From Poecilobothrus nobilitatus (taxonomy: Eukaryota > Arthropoda > Insecta > Diptera > Dolichopodidae), in contig OX352774.1 of assembly GCA_947095535.1 (NCBI GenBank), forward strand, positions 247,715,825 through 247,779,824: a stretch of DNA of 64,000 nucleotides. Direction: 5' to 3'. The position numbers and the translations under genes were made by a program. The notes below the pieces were generated by a model. That model was not told where the DNA came from. It saw nothing but the letters and a program-made list of their open reading frames with translations, and made no database searches. Shown here one piece after another: positions 10,481 through 23,040 of the stretch. The stretch's first letter is position 1, and the number at the start of each line of letters is the position of its first letter.

Positions 10481-13400
10481 ATATAATTTAATTTATAAAG
10501 AATAATTAATTTTAATAAAACTACAATATTTTTTCTTGTAAAAGTTTTAGTAAAGAATTAGGTAAAAAAAATGCAGTTATTCTTAACAATTTTATTATTT
10601 CAAAAATCAAAGAAGAGTTAATTGGGGTGGAAGTTTCAACTGGACAGAATTATTAGCAGAATTTCTTTTCTATTAAGAAATTCTTAACAGAATCTCCTAA
10701 GAAATCCTGCGTCTTCATCTCCGAGAAAAGAAGAATCTCGGAGGTCCTATTAAAACCTGTAAATATTGATCTTTACAACATGCCAATATATTCAGATACT
10801 GTATTTGGTTTTCTATTAATATTTCCGCTGTGGCCAAACAGATCTTCCTATAATATAAATTTTTAAAGGATCAACTAATGCTCTTATCCCTAATCCCTAA
10901 CATCAATAATATAATCGAGATTTTAACGGAACACTGTCCGATCGTCATATATGCTAGAAGGTTGCGACTTTCTTCATATGACTTTTACAAAAGCTGCAAA
11001 GATGAAGAATTTCCGTGTGTGAATTGTGTGAATTTCCGGATCTAGTTCCAAGAAAAATTAACTAATCTTTTCGATTTGGTATAGAGATGGTTTTAATCGA
11101 TTTACACTGCTTTGAAATAAGCTCCGAATTCTTTAATTAGAAGAAAAACTGATCACCAGAATACCACAAAAGGATTAAACTGGTCTAAGTGTCCTTCTGC
11201 AGCTCCTTTTTACTTACTTACCTACCTATGACAAACTTTTACGGTATTTATATTGACAAAGTGTATGTTCACATTAATTCGCATTATACTCACAGTTTAT
11301 TTGTGCTTTTATTTTTGAAAGAAACCATAACCCTTACACTATACATCATTTTTATTCTATTTTCTTGTCTTAAAAATGCGACAGTATTTAACTGATGTTA
11401 CTACAACTTTGAATTTGCAAAATGTATTATTTCTAAATGGATAAAATATGAAGCGTTCCTATTACTTTTAAATTAAAAAAAAAATTGTTTAAATTATAGA
11501 ATTCAGATCTCATAAATAATTATATCAGATATTTATAATATATCTTTTCAATTAAAAAGAAAAAAAAAACAACATTCTTATAAATGCGATTTTTAACGTG
11601 ACTCGCGAATTGAAAAACTTTTGTATATATTTATTAAAGATAAATATTGATATTAGAATTTTTATTATGAATTTACATTTACATATGAGACATTCTGGAA
11701 CCAACACCGGATATTTACTATTTAAAATTATCTGATCAAAAAGATAAAATTTCAATAAACGACAAAGTAAATTTTATTTAAAATCGTTTATGTTTTGATT
11801 TAAAAATATTTAATTGTAAAAATTGTTTATATTTAAACGGAAATTGTAATAGGAATCTTTTATTCTTAAGTATTCTTTGCTTTTTTTTTTTTTTTTTATT
11901 AAGTTCCATTGTTTTTCCATTGCCAGCTTTTTCAGTAAAATTTTTCATTTGACTTTTGGTAAAAAATGCGATTAATGACTGAAAATGTAATTGTTGATGT
12001 CTATATTATTTGATGACTGTAATTAAAATTGTGTCTAAATTTTTATAAGACATATTATGTTTGTATGTATATATATCTTCTGCAATAAATGAGAAGGATA
12101 TAGCAAAAGTTGCAAGTAAGTTATGTTACGAAATGCTTTGCGATAACTTTTATTCCATAGTGAAATTTATCTTAATAAGAACTTTGTGATGAAAATAATG
12201 CGGTAATTGTTGTTTTAATCATCCCTATGACTTTTTATATATATTGAAGGACCATCTTATGTTTATTTTTTTAACTTTATTTAAAACGATATTACGGGTC
12301 GTATAATTTGTATAGAGTCAGATTAAAAGGTAGTTGGGAGAGCAGTTTAGAATAGTTTTAAAGCATTATTTTAAGATATTTTTAGAATCTTAAAGATAAT
12401 AAAGATTAATTGTATATTCATTGGTCGTTAAATAAAATTTTTACTTGATTCATATTTTTTTGTAGTTTTTTCCTATTTTGATGAGGTGGTGAAGATGCTG
12501 AGATCCATTTATATATTTTTGATTTCTCATAGTTAGAGCGTATTTCACTAAATATTTTCATTTTTAGAGGGTGCTTGTTTTGGCTTAAACGAAACCTTTC
12601 AATATTTCGTATCTCCTTTCTGGGGTAACTTTATAATAAATTTCATGAAATTTTGTGGGGTAGGGTGTCTTAATTGATGCGTACGATATGAAGGTATTAA
12701 AATCGCTGCTTTGAAAAAAAGGTATGCATTCTTAAATAACTCTTAACATAAATAAAAACCTTATAGCTATTTAAATCCTTTGGCTTCCTAAAGACTGTAT
12801 ATATCACGACTTTCAAAATAATATATATACATATATCAGAGATAATAATTATTCCATTTTAGTAGAAAGTATACGTCACAAAAATTGCAAAAAAATCGGA
12901 GGGTTACATTTATTCCAAAGAAGCTGCTTTTTATAATTTTTAAAAATTTCTTTAATTTTTTTCTAGCTCTTGTTCTTTTTGGTTGTGTATTGTAAAATAT
13001 TTTCTTATTATTTTATTTTGTTTTATTTTTAATTTCCATATATGTGAATTATATTTTTTATTTATTTTCTATAGAACCACAAATCCTTATATGAGACCGC
13101 CGTCTCATATAGTACATATAAATAGATAAAATGTACATATATGTAAAAATAAACATGTTTATATTATATGATAAAATGTTTTAAGACAATAAGAAAATGA
13201 ATAGGTACTGAAATGATTTCAAAAGAAACTATTTGGGAAAAAAAAGATTTTAAAGAAATAAATCTTACGGTCGATTTTTAAATTTATTTTTTATTTGTGT
13301 TTTATTTGCTGTTAAAATTTGTTAAATTTTGTATACAATAAAATTATGTATACAACTATTTCGATTAATTTTGGTATTAATTGGTAAAACTTCAAAGTTT

Positions 13401-13519
13401 ATTTCATTATTTTTAGTGTGAATTATATTAGAGATATTTGATAAAAATGAGTGATTTGTAAGGTATCGACTATGTGTTTAATTGACATTAAGCTTTTCTA
13501 AGTTTTTGGAACTTAAAAT
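10481..13519. other. AT-rich spacer with possible degraded repeat and one perfect hairpin
   Basis: No gene is supported. 10600-11160 is less AT-biased than its surroundings and contains a short open stretch (about 10937-11044) with a Cys-rich end, CKDEEFPCVNC, which may be a relic of a transposon; this is weak. A perfect 10-bp stem, TATATGAGAC / GTCTCATATA with loop CGCC, lies at 13088-13111. The other open frames (11189-11395, 11552-11755) look like chance. Confidence 0.45.
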
Positions 13520-14120
13520 TGTAATTATTTTACTATTTTTCTCCTTTCTTGCTAACACCATATCTTACCATCTTTCACCCATGCATACTTGATTATTTGA
13601 TCACTTTTCATATCTCTAATTTTTTTAAATTACAAACTGAAGTAAGGCGTAAGATCACCTCCGTCAATTCCTTTTCCTTAACTTCAACTTCTAACACATT
13701 AAAAAGTTTTCTTACTATTGATATCGAGTCCCTTTCTTGAAGTTGATCGAGTCCGCTTACTTTAATGGTTTTTCTATATTTCTTCCGTTTCATTAGGTCT
13801 ATACCAATTTTAAAATTTTCTATTTTCGTCTCAAGAATAACATTATCATTTCTCAGTTGTATATTTTCGTGTGTCAGCAAATCAATGGAAATTTTGAGTT
13901 CTCGTATTTCTTTTTTCAGCTCATCAAACTTTAGTTTTTCTAATGCTTGTTGGCTTTATTTGATCAAAAATTTTTTGCCTTTGTTTGATTATAATTTGAT
14001 TAGATTTTTGAGATAGTTTTTCGCTATAAGTGTTTCTTGGTTTTTTTATCGGAATTCTGTTGTTATTGGGGCTACGGTTATTCTGATTTGAACCTTTAGA
14101 TTTTCTGCTAAGGTGATTAA
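13520..14120 (-). pseudogene. LINE ORF1 relic (coiled-coil plus FP-like C-terminal motif)
   Basis: On the minus strand, frames from about 14100 down to 13530 encode a fragment typical of ORF1 proteins of CR1/Jockey-type non-LTR retrotransposons. First comes a basic, Asn/Lys-rich leader. A leucine/isoleucine heptad coiled coil follows (ALEKLKFDELKKEIRELK and on through LTHENIQLRNDNVILETK). Then come RKTIKVSGLDQLQE and VRKLFNVLEVEVKEKELTEV. A frame shift later there is KYAWVKDGKIW, which resembles the conserved xYxWVxxGKI motif at the end of such ORF1 proteins. The reading frame breaks near 13945 and again near 13612, so it is dead. The open frame at 13608-13880 is the intact middle part. In LINEs such proteins bind the element RNA. 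Confidence 0.6.
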
Positions 14121-15749
14121 CCTTGAAAGATGCGCATATCCACTTTTTTTAAGGATTAAGCTTGAGGATATTAAAATCTTCAACGTTCATACCACTACAA
14201 CGGACATGGCACGTTTTATTGCATTCTCCAAGTTGTAATACATAATATAACTGTATACACAATTATATTAAAAACGATATTTATGTTTTAATTAGTACCA
14301 CCTATGGAAAGCCGAAACTATATTAAACATCTATGATGTTCTAAAAGTATATGTGAAGATAAAAATACATAGCCAGTGAATAGTGATTGATTCTTAAAAA
14401 AAATTATTTTTTTTTAAATATTAAATGAAGTTGAAGTTAAAACACTGAAGATAACTAAATTTTTTTGAGAGATCCTTTACTTGGATTAGATATTTGGTAA
14501 AATAACGATTCGAATTAAAAAAAAAAAAAAAAAGAAAGAAAAAAAAGTATAAAAATTAATGACTCAAATTTCTATTTTATCAAACGCTTTGGATGCTATT
14601 AAGAATGTCGGGATAAATTTATAGAAGAGATGATTTAGAAAAAAAAAACATATTTTTTTGTCGCTTCATGATTTTTTTTTCAATAGAATGAAAAATGATT
14701 TCATATTAAAATTATTTACGGGAAGAATAAATTGAAGTGTTTGGGATTTAAATTTACTGCATATTCAAAAAAAAAAAAAAAATTGATTTAATGAAAAAGG
14801 TTTTTTTTTTAAATGACGTTATCAATATGTAATCTGATATATGTATATATATAATTATATATTCGAATGTGTTTAGAATAATTTCTTAGAAGATTCTTCA
14901 GAAAAGATTTCAAATAAAGGTAGAATTCTTTGAGATCAAAAATTTTGAGAAAATAAACCTTTTTTATAGTCTTTCATTTTTTTAAAGTTATTTGTATTGT
15001 AGAACTGGCAGTGAGTTGTCCCAATGACTTACTCGTATATACTCAAAGATAAGAAAGTAACACATACATATATAAAACATTACTTAACAAATAAATAAAA
15101 AACACTGAAAAGTTTTGTTTTCAAAAGGTACGTGGGAATTTCGAAAGACACTAATGAGACGAAAAAACGAATTTCTCTTTAATAGTGTTGGACTTCAACC
15201 TAATAAATGCAATTTTCCTTTAAACCGAACATTAGGTTAGAACCCATGTTATAATGTACTGTTTGGTTTGAGGATTGGAAAAATTGGATTCTACAATAAC
15301 GGAAATAGGGAAATGTGAGAAGTTACTTAATGTTGAGACAATTGTTAAGAATAAAGATGAAGTGTTTTTGTATCCTACCTTATTATCTTATATAAAAAAC
15401 AAGACTTTCAATTTTGGAGTTATCTTATTTTATCGAAAATTTTTCTTTGATATATAAAAAAAACATCACTACATATTATTATGTACTTATTTTTGAAACC
15501 TAACAAACACCTTCAGATAAAATGCAAATTCTGATTCCAATTTCATTAATTTTTTTTTTCTTTGAAGGTCTCTTATAAATATACTAAAATTTATTCTTTT
15601 CTAAATTAAAAAAATTCTAATATATTTAATGCATTATATTTTTATTTTATATAGGGGGGTAAGCTACGAATATTTTTCGTTTTGTTTAATTTTTTTTAAA
15701 TTAAATTTCGGTGCCTCAAATAAAAACTTTTTATGATCAATGGTAGTGA
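14121..15749. other. AT-rich spacer without a supported gene
   Basis: Many A/T homopolymers are present. A 60-codon open frame at 15275-15457 starts with TTG and has no supporting splice or homology signals. No RNA gene or clear repeat is seen. Confidence 0.5.
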
Positions 15750-16400
15750 ATAGTGCTAATGATGATGATTATTGGTATGTAAATGACACTGCAACCTCTT
15801 TTGATGTAAATCTAAATTGTGTCACTAAGTTATGTGGATTTTGCTTTCACTTATAATATCTCTGTCAGCACTACTGTCTCTAAGAATGTAAAGATCTGTA
15901 TTGGGGTTTATTATTGACAGTTCATCTTCGGCAAAGCAATATACTCCCAGATGCACATTTCAATTGCTTGGAGTAAAACTCTACAGTTTTTGAGTATGTG
16001 TCCTGGAGTCTCTTCTTGCTCTTGATTGAATCTGTAAGTATCGTCATTTTCTATTCAAAATTTATTTTAAGTGTTCTTTTAGCTGTCAGCAGAGTCCTGA
16101 CAGGAATCCTATTAGAAATCTCAATTTATTTTTACTGGCTCCTATGATTTTTTCATATCTTTTTTGGTTATAGTTTCGCATAGGCTGATTAGATTGTGTG
16201 ATCCCAGATTTTTCACTACATAGTTGCTCCTACAGTTGTCCTGTTCGATTTTTAGTGTTTCTCTTATTTTGCGTTTACATAAAATGCCACAAAAAGGTTC
16301 GGGACCTGTTTAAAAGAAGTTGTAGCTCCTTCTTTTGCAAGCCTATCCACTTCCTTATTTGCTTCTATAAATACCTAACTATCCAGTAGAAAATTTTAAT
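15750..16400 (-). pseudogene. Non-LTR retrotransposon relic: RNase H end and Cys-rich C-terminus
   Basis: Read on the minus strand from about 16380, one frame gives IEANKEVDRLAKEGATTSF, the end of an RNase H domain (family pattern GNExADxLAKxGA). Further along are ISNRIPVRTLLTAKRTLK and then QEETPGHILKNCRVLL. The last matches the family's 'EEETxxHIL..C' segment after RNase H in Jockey/I/R1-type LINEs. The three pieces are in different frames and separated by stops, so the copy is heavily mutated. The reverse-transcriptase part is missing or unrecognisable upstream (above 16400). The relic cannot be joined to the ORF1 relic at 13520-14120, because the order on the minus strand is wrong for a single element. 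Confidence 0.65.
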
Positions 16401-18884
16401 CTTAATAATAAACAGAACTTCCTAAATACGATTTTCGTATTTTTTCAATTTCTTTAAAATTAAATTTCAAATTGAAATTAAATGAAGAAAGGCTAATTTG
16501 AAAGTATGTATGTATGTATTTTATGTCTTAGTAACAAGTTATGTTTAGATATACAATTTTAATAAAAAAAAAAGTTATTTTACAACTGTATAAATTAACT
16601 GTAGAAACTGTAGAAAAAATTTTTTTTATTTATTTTGAATATTAAATAACAGTTATACAAAATTTTCTGTATAAACTTAAAGCTTTTTTTTTTTTTATAT
16701 TTTTAAAAACAATTGAAAAGCCTTGAAAAAATGTGAAAAAAAAATTATATTTAAATTTTCTTTTATTTAAAGAAAACGTAAATCAATAATTTAAAAAAAA
16801 AATAAAATTAAAATACTTAAGAGATGCCACATATATTTTATAGTAACAGTTAAGATAGGTTAGGTATATGTATTTTATGCAAAAAATTGGTATTATCTAG
16901 TTATTGAGTAGTAATATCAAACATATGTATATTAATTATATAGGTACCTACGTCCTATCTATAGTAGATTGTATAGCAGGCAAACTCTTGTTGAAATTGT
17001 CGTTTAAAAATATCGCTTTAGGTTTAACTTGAATTGAATAAATAAAATATTTATAAGAATAAATATAGCATATTAACCCCATAACTGTAAAAGTTCATGC
17101 AATGGAATCAACTTTAAAGTTCAAACCTTTCTTTTTAATGCTATAATCACTAATTTTATAACAGTACAGCAATTGCAACAAAAAGTAAGTAATTGTCAAT
17201 GAAATTCTAATCATTTACAAACAAATAATTTTTTTTTCTTGATTCGTTCAAATATTTTGTTCTTTTTAATCATATAGTATAAAATGATATGAGTGTTGTG
17301 ATGGGTTTTCGAATTGATTGTGATTTCAAATAATTTGAGGCTGCAAATTTCAGTGGGTTCAGTTTCCCTAGCTCTAAATTAAAATTGTGATAAAATCAAC
17401 ATATTTTAAGATACACTCTTTAAACTTAAAAGTTAGATAAAGTATGTTAGAACCTTTCAAAAATTGGATCAGTTTTCAACCTTCACCCCCCTAAGATAGA
17501 TGAGAAGGTACATTCCTTAAACTAAATTACTAACCTTCCACGGGAATTTTTTGCAAGAAATTAGTATCTTGTATTAAATGTCTATTATTAATTTAATCAG
17601 TAACTAATAATGTTTGTTTTTTTTTTAAACATGTGTTTGAATTGTAATTGAAAAAACCGCTAATCTCGGGGTAGCCGAAAACTCGTAGTATATTTCATAG
17701 CTTATGTTAGTAGGTTTTTTTTTTGTGTTAAAATTATTAAAAAAGGGTGAGTATTTGAAATAAATCATTTTCATATTAATTGTTTAATTAATTTTATGCA
17801 ATAATTGTATAAAACAACTGTATAAATTCAAAAAAAAAAAATTGAACAATCTATTGTTTAGTTTTTCGATTAAATATTAATAATGCCTTAGTATTTTTTA
17901 ATCTAAAAGACTTTAATCTTTAATTGAAAAAATTTAGTTAAAAATATTTAAATTTTCTTTTATTTGATTTTAAGAATGTTTAAAAAAAAAAAAAAACTTT
18001 AGAAAGAATAAAATATTCTATATTTATTTATTTATTTATATCCAGGTACCGTGGTACATAAATGTGCCAGGTAACTATAACCCCTGTTTCTTGGCAGGAA
18101 TGTGGGATGTACAAGATATTATGATATATTAAGTATTTATATATTGCGATATATGAATATTTTAATTATCATATATTTGAATATGGATCTCAAATAGGTT
18201 TCATATAAGAATTTTCTTTTTTGTATGTACTGCACTGAATGAGGATACCATAATTTTTTTTTAACTTTATTTTATTTACATAAACTTATTTTGCAATTCA
18301 GAGCTTCGAATTTAATTTCCTACAAATACAAAACTTTTTTGTTATCTTCAGATAAAAAACCTCCTATAATTTTGAACTTGTAATAAAAATTTTTAATCAA
18401 ACTTCATTTTTATATCGCTTTATGTATAAAGAACACAATGGTTAAAAAACTAAATTAGGAGAACATAGATTCAGGATATCACAACAGACCTAATTTGATC
18501 TAGTACCCCTCTCTATCTATTTAAAATAAAATAAAAAACTTTAAAAATAAAAAAAAATATAAGCATCGCAAATCAGTCAGTCCAAATTGGTCCAACCTGT
18601 ACCTACCAAACTACCTACCTTTTGTTTATTTTTAGATAAAATTTTACTGTGAATAAAAATATATTTACAATTTTAATTCATATGTTATAACTCACTCACA
18701 TAATTTGAACAGTTTGTAAATTGGATAATTGTGAAACGTAATGCAAAAATTTAACTAGTTTTTAATTTAGGTGTTCATCAATTTAAAAAAAAATATTTTA
18801 GTACAGAATATTAAAATATTAAAAGTTAAATTAATACATCATTTCTATAGGTATGTAAAACTATAGATATATATATTTTTTCCA
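16401..18884. other. AT-rich spacer without a supported gene
   Basis: Simple-sequence tracts occur (TATGTATGTATG near 16503, TATTTATTTATTTA near 18020). A slightly less AT-rich phrase with CCAGGTACCGTGGTACATAA (about 18043) contains a near-palindromic GGTACCGTGGTACA core. No coding region, RNA gene or typed repeat can be supported. Confidence 0.5.
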
Positions 18885-19040
18885 GATTAATGTGAACAGG
18901 AAATTACACAGCCTTTCCTTTTCAGGCGTGGCGGTAACTGTTGTAAGGAGGAATAACTCTTACGACGTGTGTGGTATTCGAACCCACACCCATAATCGGT
19001 GTTTAGATCGTATTTTATACGCTCTTATCCACTTGGCCAT
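18885..19040 (-). mobile_element. Short tRNA-derived SINE, family 2, copy A
   Basis: On the minus strand the head reads TGGCCAAGTGGATAAGAGCG (box A-like, from about 19039) and GGTTCGAATACC (box B, near 18980). The body follows with GTAAGAGTTATTCCTCCTTAC and then CACGCCTGAAAAGGAAAGG and CTGTGTAATTTC. The same order and 3' sequence occur on the + strand at 47764-47935. The copy lies about 400 bp upstream of the 532-aa gene. The open frame at 18892-19206 runs through it and is not a gene. Confidence 0.75.
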
Positions 19041-19179
19041 AGAAAAATATTTTATTATTTTTTTTAAAAAATTTAAATCGCAATTAGATCTTTATTTTAC
19101 TAAAATTTTATTCATTTTATTATTTGCAATAAAAAATAGAACCAGACTTATATTTAAACAAATTGATAAAGAAAAATTT

Positions 19180-19417
19180 TCAACATTTCTTAAAAAAATA
19201 TTTTAACAACTGATTAAATATTTTAATTAAAAGATTTTAAATTTATATTATAAATAATAATTTTTTTTTCATAAAAATTTAATTGTTTTAATATTGATAA
19301 AAAAATAAAATTGTATTTAAAGTCGTTGTATAATCATTTTTATAATTAGTTTTTAAAATCTATTAAACCGATTAATAGATTATACAAATTGATTTAATTT
19401 TGTTTGTAAATTCAAAA
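19180..19417 (+). promoter_or_regulatory. Conserved upstream block of the 532-aa secreted-protein gene
   Basis: AAAATATTTTAACAACTGAT at about 19195-19214 (continuing TAAATA), then AAATTGTATTTAAAG near 19308 and TATTAAACCGATTAATAG near 19362, match the region upstream of the gene at 3219 in order and spacing. The homology extends further upstream, with TTTAAATCGCAATTAGA at about 19072 corresponding to CTTAAATCGCAGTTAGAAG at about 2974. The duplicated unit thus includes at least 250-350 bp of 5' flank. Confidence 0.5.
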
Positions 19418-21425
19418 ATGAACATTGTGTACTTTATACTTTTGGTGTGCTGTCTAGAGCAGGTTATTAAAAATGTTTTTTTAATTATTTTATTACTACA
19501 TATTTTTTTTGAGATGTTATGGAAGCCATTAGGTATAGTTATATACACATAGCATTACAACCCAAGTTCAAATCTAGTAAAGGACGGAAACATATTTAAA
19601 AGAAAAGGAAATTACTAGAAAATTTTATTTTTCATTAAATTCTCCTTCGATAGCAAATTTTTTTTATAAATGTAACAGTATAATTAAATAATAGAATATA
19701 ATGGTCTAAAAATCGATAAAAAGAATTTTAAACATTAATACTTACAAATATTTTCTAAATAAATAAAATAATTTTGGTTTTTACTTTTAGACATCACTTG
19801 TAAATAGTTTTGAAATTGCAGATCAAATAATGAAATTGGAATCATATAAGGTTGAAAAATTTTCTAAATTTTGGCCTATAGGAAAAATGAATCAAAATCT
19901 TAAATATTTGCCAAAATTTAAAGAGGCAATAGATGAAGTATCAAGTGATTTTTTTGAAAAAATAAATCCAGTTTTAAATGATATAAGCGATGATTTATGC
20001 AAACGTAAATTTAAATTTACACTTCCAAGTATCAATGAAAGTAAGCAAAAAAAAATTTTTTTTTTTTTAAACATTAATATTAAAAATATTTGATTTATTA
20101 ATTTTTTCTATTTTTTTTTAGCATCAACTCTGTTTAAAAAAGCTATTGAAGATTTTAAATTTGCAAATATGACAGAGGTTTGTACGAATACATCTTTGTT
20201 ATCAACTGTTCTTAATAAAACTGATGAATATCTTTGCGATGAAAAACCATCTTTAGTGAAACTAATTGGTCAAGCGTATGATATACTTGATGAATTCGGT
20301 ACTAATATGGTAAAACTTCGTTCAGGATTTTTCAATTTATTAGGATATAAGACCAGATTAGAACAATTTGATGTTCACTCGTATTATGGTTCATTATATA
20401 GCTTAGCAAATTGTATTGAAGAATTTTTAGAATATATGAAAAATACAACTAATCTTGTTTTAAAAGATGAAGATAATTATCATAATCAGAAACATGCAGA
20501 ATGTTATGCATTATTTGATAAAGATTGGATAGAAAATGAACTGGAATATTGGGATACAGCTCCAATAATGTTTAAGAAAAGAAAAGCTGCATTTGACGAA
20601 ATGTTTGATATGGCGATTGAATTTGATACAAAATTATTTGATGATATATATGATCAAGTTGAAGTTCAATTTTTAGATAAAACTATAGGAAGATGTGTAG
20701 GTCGTTATATATCAGCTCAGATTATACATTCTATTCAAGATTATAGTTCAATTCATATTAAAAATGGCCACAGTTTTGCATCAAAAATTGACTATCCTCT
20801 AATTAAATTCTTTTTAGATCGTCTTCGTGAAGCTACTAAATATTTTACGATACCTGATGAAGTTTGTGAGGTTGCAGAATATATTGGAAAAGCTGAAAAA
20901 ATGTTATGTAAGCTTTATGATAGAGCAGCGTTTTTATTTGATAAATCAACAAATATAATTATGAAACCAATTGAAAAATTAAAGTCATTAGTACCATGCT
21001 TTTTACAAGAACTCGGTTCATATTTAATAGACAAAACAGAAGATGCACTTGATGAACTTGGTTTTAACGATTTACTTGATTATATTGAAAAAATTGTTTC
21101 GGAAATTGCTGAAGCAGCAACAACAGTAATAAAAGATATTTTTACTGAATTTGGCACACATTGTACTTATGGTCTTGAATTATTTGAACCTATAGTTGAA
21201 GATTTAATGAAAGCTATCAGAACATGTGATTTAATAACTAAAGTTGAAAAATTAGGTGATTATTGTAATGAAAAACCGGCAAATATTCAAAATGCTGTAG
21301 AAATAAATGAAATAACTAAAGAATTGCCTGCTTTAGCTGATGTTTTTAAAGATTGTGTTTTTAGTAAATTTAACGATACAGGAGTTAAATTAATCGAAAC
21401 AATGGAAAACTGTATAAGAATTTAA
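19418..21425 (+). CDS. Predicted secreted, Cys-rich helical protein, 532 aa, three exons
   Basis: Exons are 19418-19462, 19791-20040 and 20122-21425. Both introns are GT-AG: the first is phase 0, the second splits a Thr codon (A|CA). ATG 19418 is chosen because exon 1 encodes a 15-residue hydrophobic leader, MNIVYFILLVCCLEQ. Exon 2 opens TSLVNSFEIADQ, matching the TIFVNSSTIGDS opening of the gene at 3219. The mature chain is acidic and predicted largely alpha-helical, with about 14 scattered single cysteines and several N-x-S/T sites (NMT, NTS, NKT, NTT), as expected for a secreted glycoprotein. It has no transmembrane segment after the leader. Short similar motifs, YLCDEKPS near the start of exon 3 and YCNEKPAN near the end, hint at internal repetition. 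The family is unrecognised and no function is assigned. The gene could be a saliva, venom, reproductive or cuticle-associated product, but the sequence does not decide this. Confidence 0.85.
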
Positions 21426-21466
21426 ACGTTATTTCTTCTACATTAAGTAGCTGTAAATTATATTTT

Positions 21467-21472
21467 AATAAA
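21467..21472 (+). terminator. AATAAA polyadenylation signal of the 532-aa gene
   Basis: AATAAAATAAAA lies about 40 bp after the TAA stop at 21423-21425, giving one or two overlapping signals. A T-rich region follows. Confidence 0.55.
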
Positions 21473-21479
21473 ATAAAAT

Positions 21480-23038
21480 CATTTTAAGAACATTTTAAAT
21501 GTAATTTATTATTAATTTTTATCACTCTGATGTATAATTTAAGCTGATTCATTGAATATTGCAGAATTTATTTTATGTATAGTTATTTAGATGTTGAGAT
21601 ACCCCCTTAAAATTATGTCAGCTAAAATAAATTATCGACTAAGTATTTAAAAAGGTGAAAGTGTTCAATTTGAAATAAGTTTAAGATTTTAAAAATATAT
21701 TTTAATATGATTAGATAATCATTAAAAAAAAGAAAAAAGATGATTTGAAGTTTCATTAAAAATCTATTCGACATTAAAATTTTAGAAACTGAATATATTT
21801 TTAGAAGATCTGAATAAGTTTTTTCAATTTAAAGTAGTACTGTAAAAAATTTAATGTAATTGTTAAATTTTTTTATTTTAAAATATATGAAATGTTCAAA
21901 TAAACAAGAACATGATAAAGAGTGGGTTGCAGACATGATTAAAATAAGTACATGTATAGAATAAAAAAAAAAAAGTATTCTAAGTACATACTATACATAT
22001 AATAATTGAAATTCAATTGAAATTAAAAATTTTTTCAATAATAAATTTAAAGTCTGACTATATAATAAAAATATTATGTAGCTGTTATACATTTTTTATA
22101 CTATAGCAAAGAAATAAAAACTATATGGTAATAAAAATAATAACATAATATTATTTTAGTATATACGTATAAATTTTATTACAAAGTTCTATGTTTTTTC
22201 TTTTTTTTTGATTTGTTTCTTCTTAAATTTTTTTTTTAAACGCCTACATCCTTTAAATACATCATATTATATTAAATTATTCGATGTATTCGTAATTGTT
22301 TTTTTAAAATATTCTAAAATATTCAAGTTTATCTGTTCTCAAAAAATCTTATATTATCTACATCCCATAAACCGTGAACAGATTTTAATTGTTGTAACAA
22401 AAAAAAATTGAGTTAAAGCATCTGATATATGGATTCATAACATTTAAAGAAGTCTCAGATATTGAATCGAATTAAATAAAACTGAGATTGATTGAACTAA
22501 AATCTAACTTTTTCAAACAAAATGTACGAGTTCAAGCATATTTTTTACATAATTACATTTTATCATAATATATAGGTATCAAATTTGTTCAAGTACAGGT
22601 AGCTAACATTACACCTCATATTCCTACCAGTTTCTTAGATCGAATATGGAGTGGTGCAGTTCAATATTTTAAATACTTACTAAAGTTAATTTAATTCTTA
22701 AGATCTAAAAATTATTTCGTTTTTACCAACTAAATAAATACTGACATACTATTTAAAAAATAGAAAAACTAAAAAAAATAAAATTCATTTTATTTTTGCA
22801 ATTTAGTATGTTAGGCTATTTTTTATTGGGGTGATCAGTTGGGCTACTGGGGTGATCAGTTTTATATGAAATTTCCCACATACTATATGAAAGATGAGTA
22901 GCTTCTCTATGTTGAGCCCCTTTTATAGTTGTGATGCCAAGAATTAGCGCTAATGCCAAGAATAGTATATATACTTTTTTTTTTCCTTTATTTATATATA
23001 AATGAAATCTACATGATTTGAATGTAAATGACAATAAA
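21480..23038. other. AT-rich spacer downstream of the 532-aa gene
   Basis: No gene is supported. A short direct duplication GGGGTGATCAGTTGGG / GGGGTGATCAGTTTTA is at 22828-22863. The open frames at 22208-22411 and 22816-23034 lack conserved content. Confidence 0.5.
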
Positions 23039-23040
23039 TT

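Noticed and set aside
13520..16400. Joining the ORF1 relic and the RNase H relic into one LINE
   Set aside because: Both are on the minus strand, but ORF1 lies downstream of the RNase H part, opposite to the order in any LINE, so they are separate insertions.
18892..19206. 104-codon open frame before the 532-aa gene
   Set aside because: It runs through the minus-strand SINE at 18885-19040 and then poly-A/T sequence; its content is explained by the repeat.
22816..23034. 72-codon minus-strand frame with a hydrophobic stretch
   Set aside because: Sits next to the LINE tail, has no splice or polyadenylation support, and the hydrophobic part is AT-driven.
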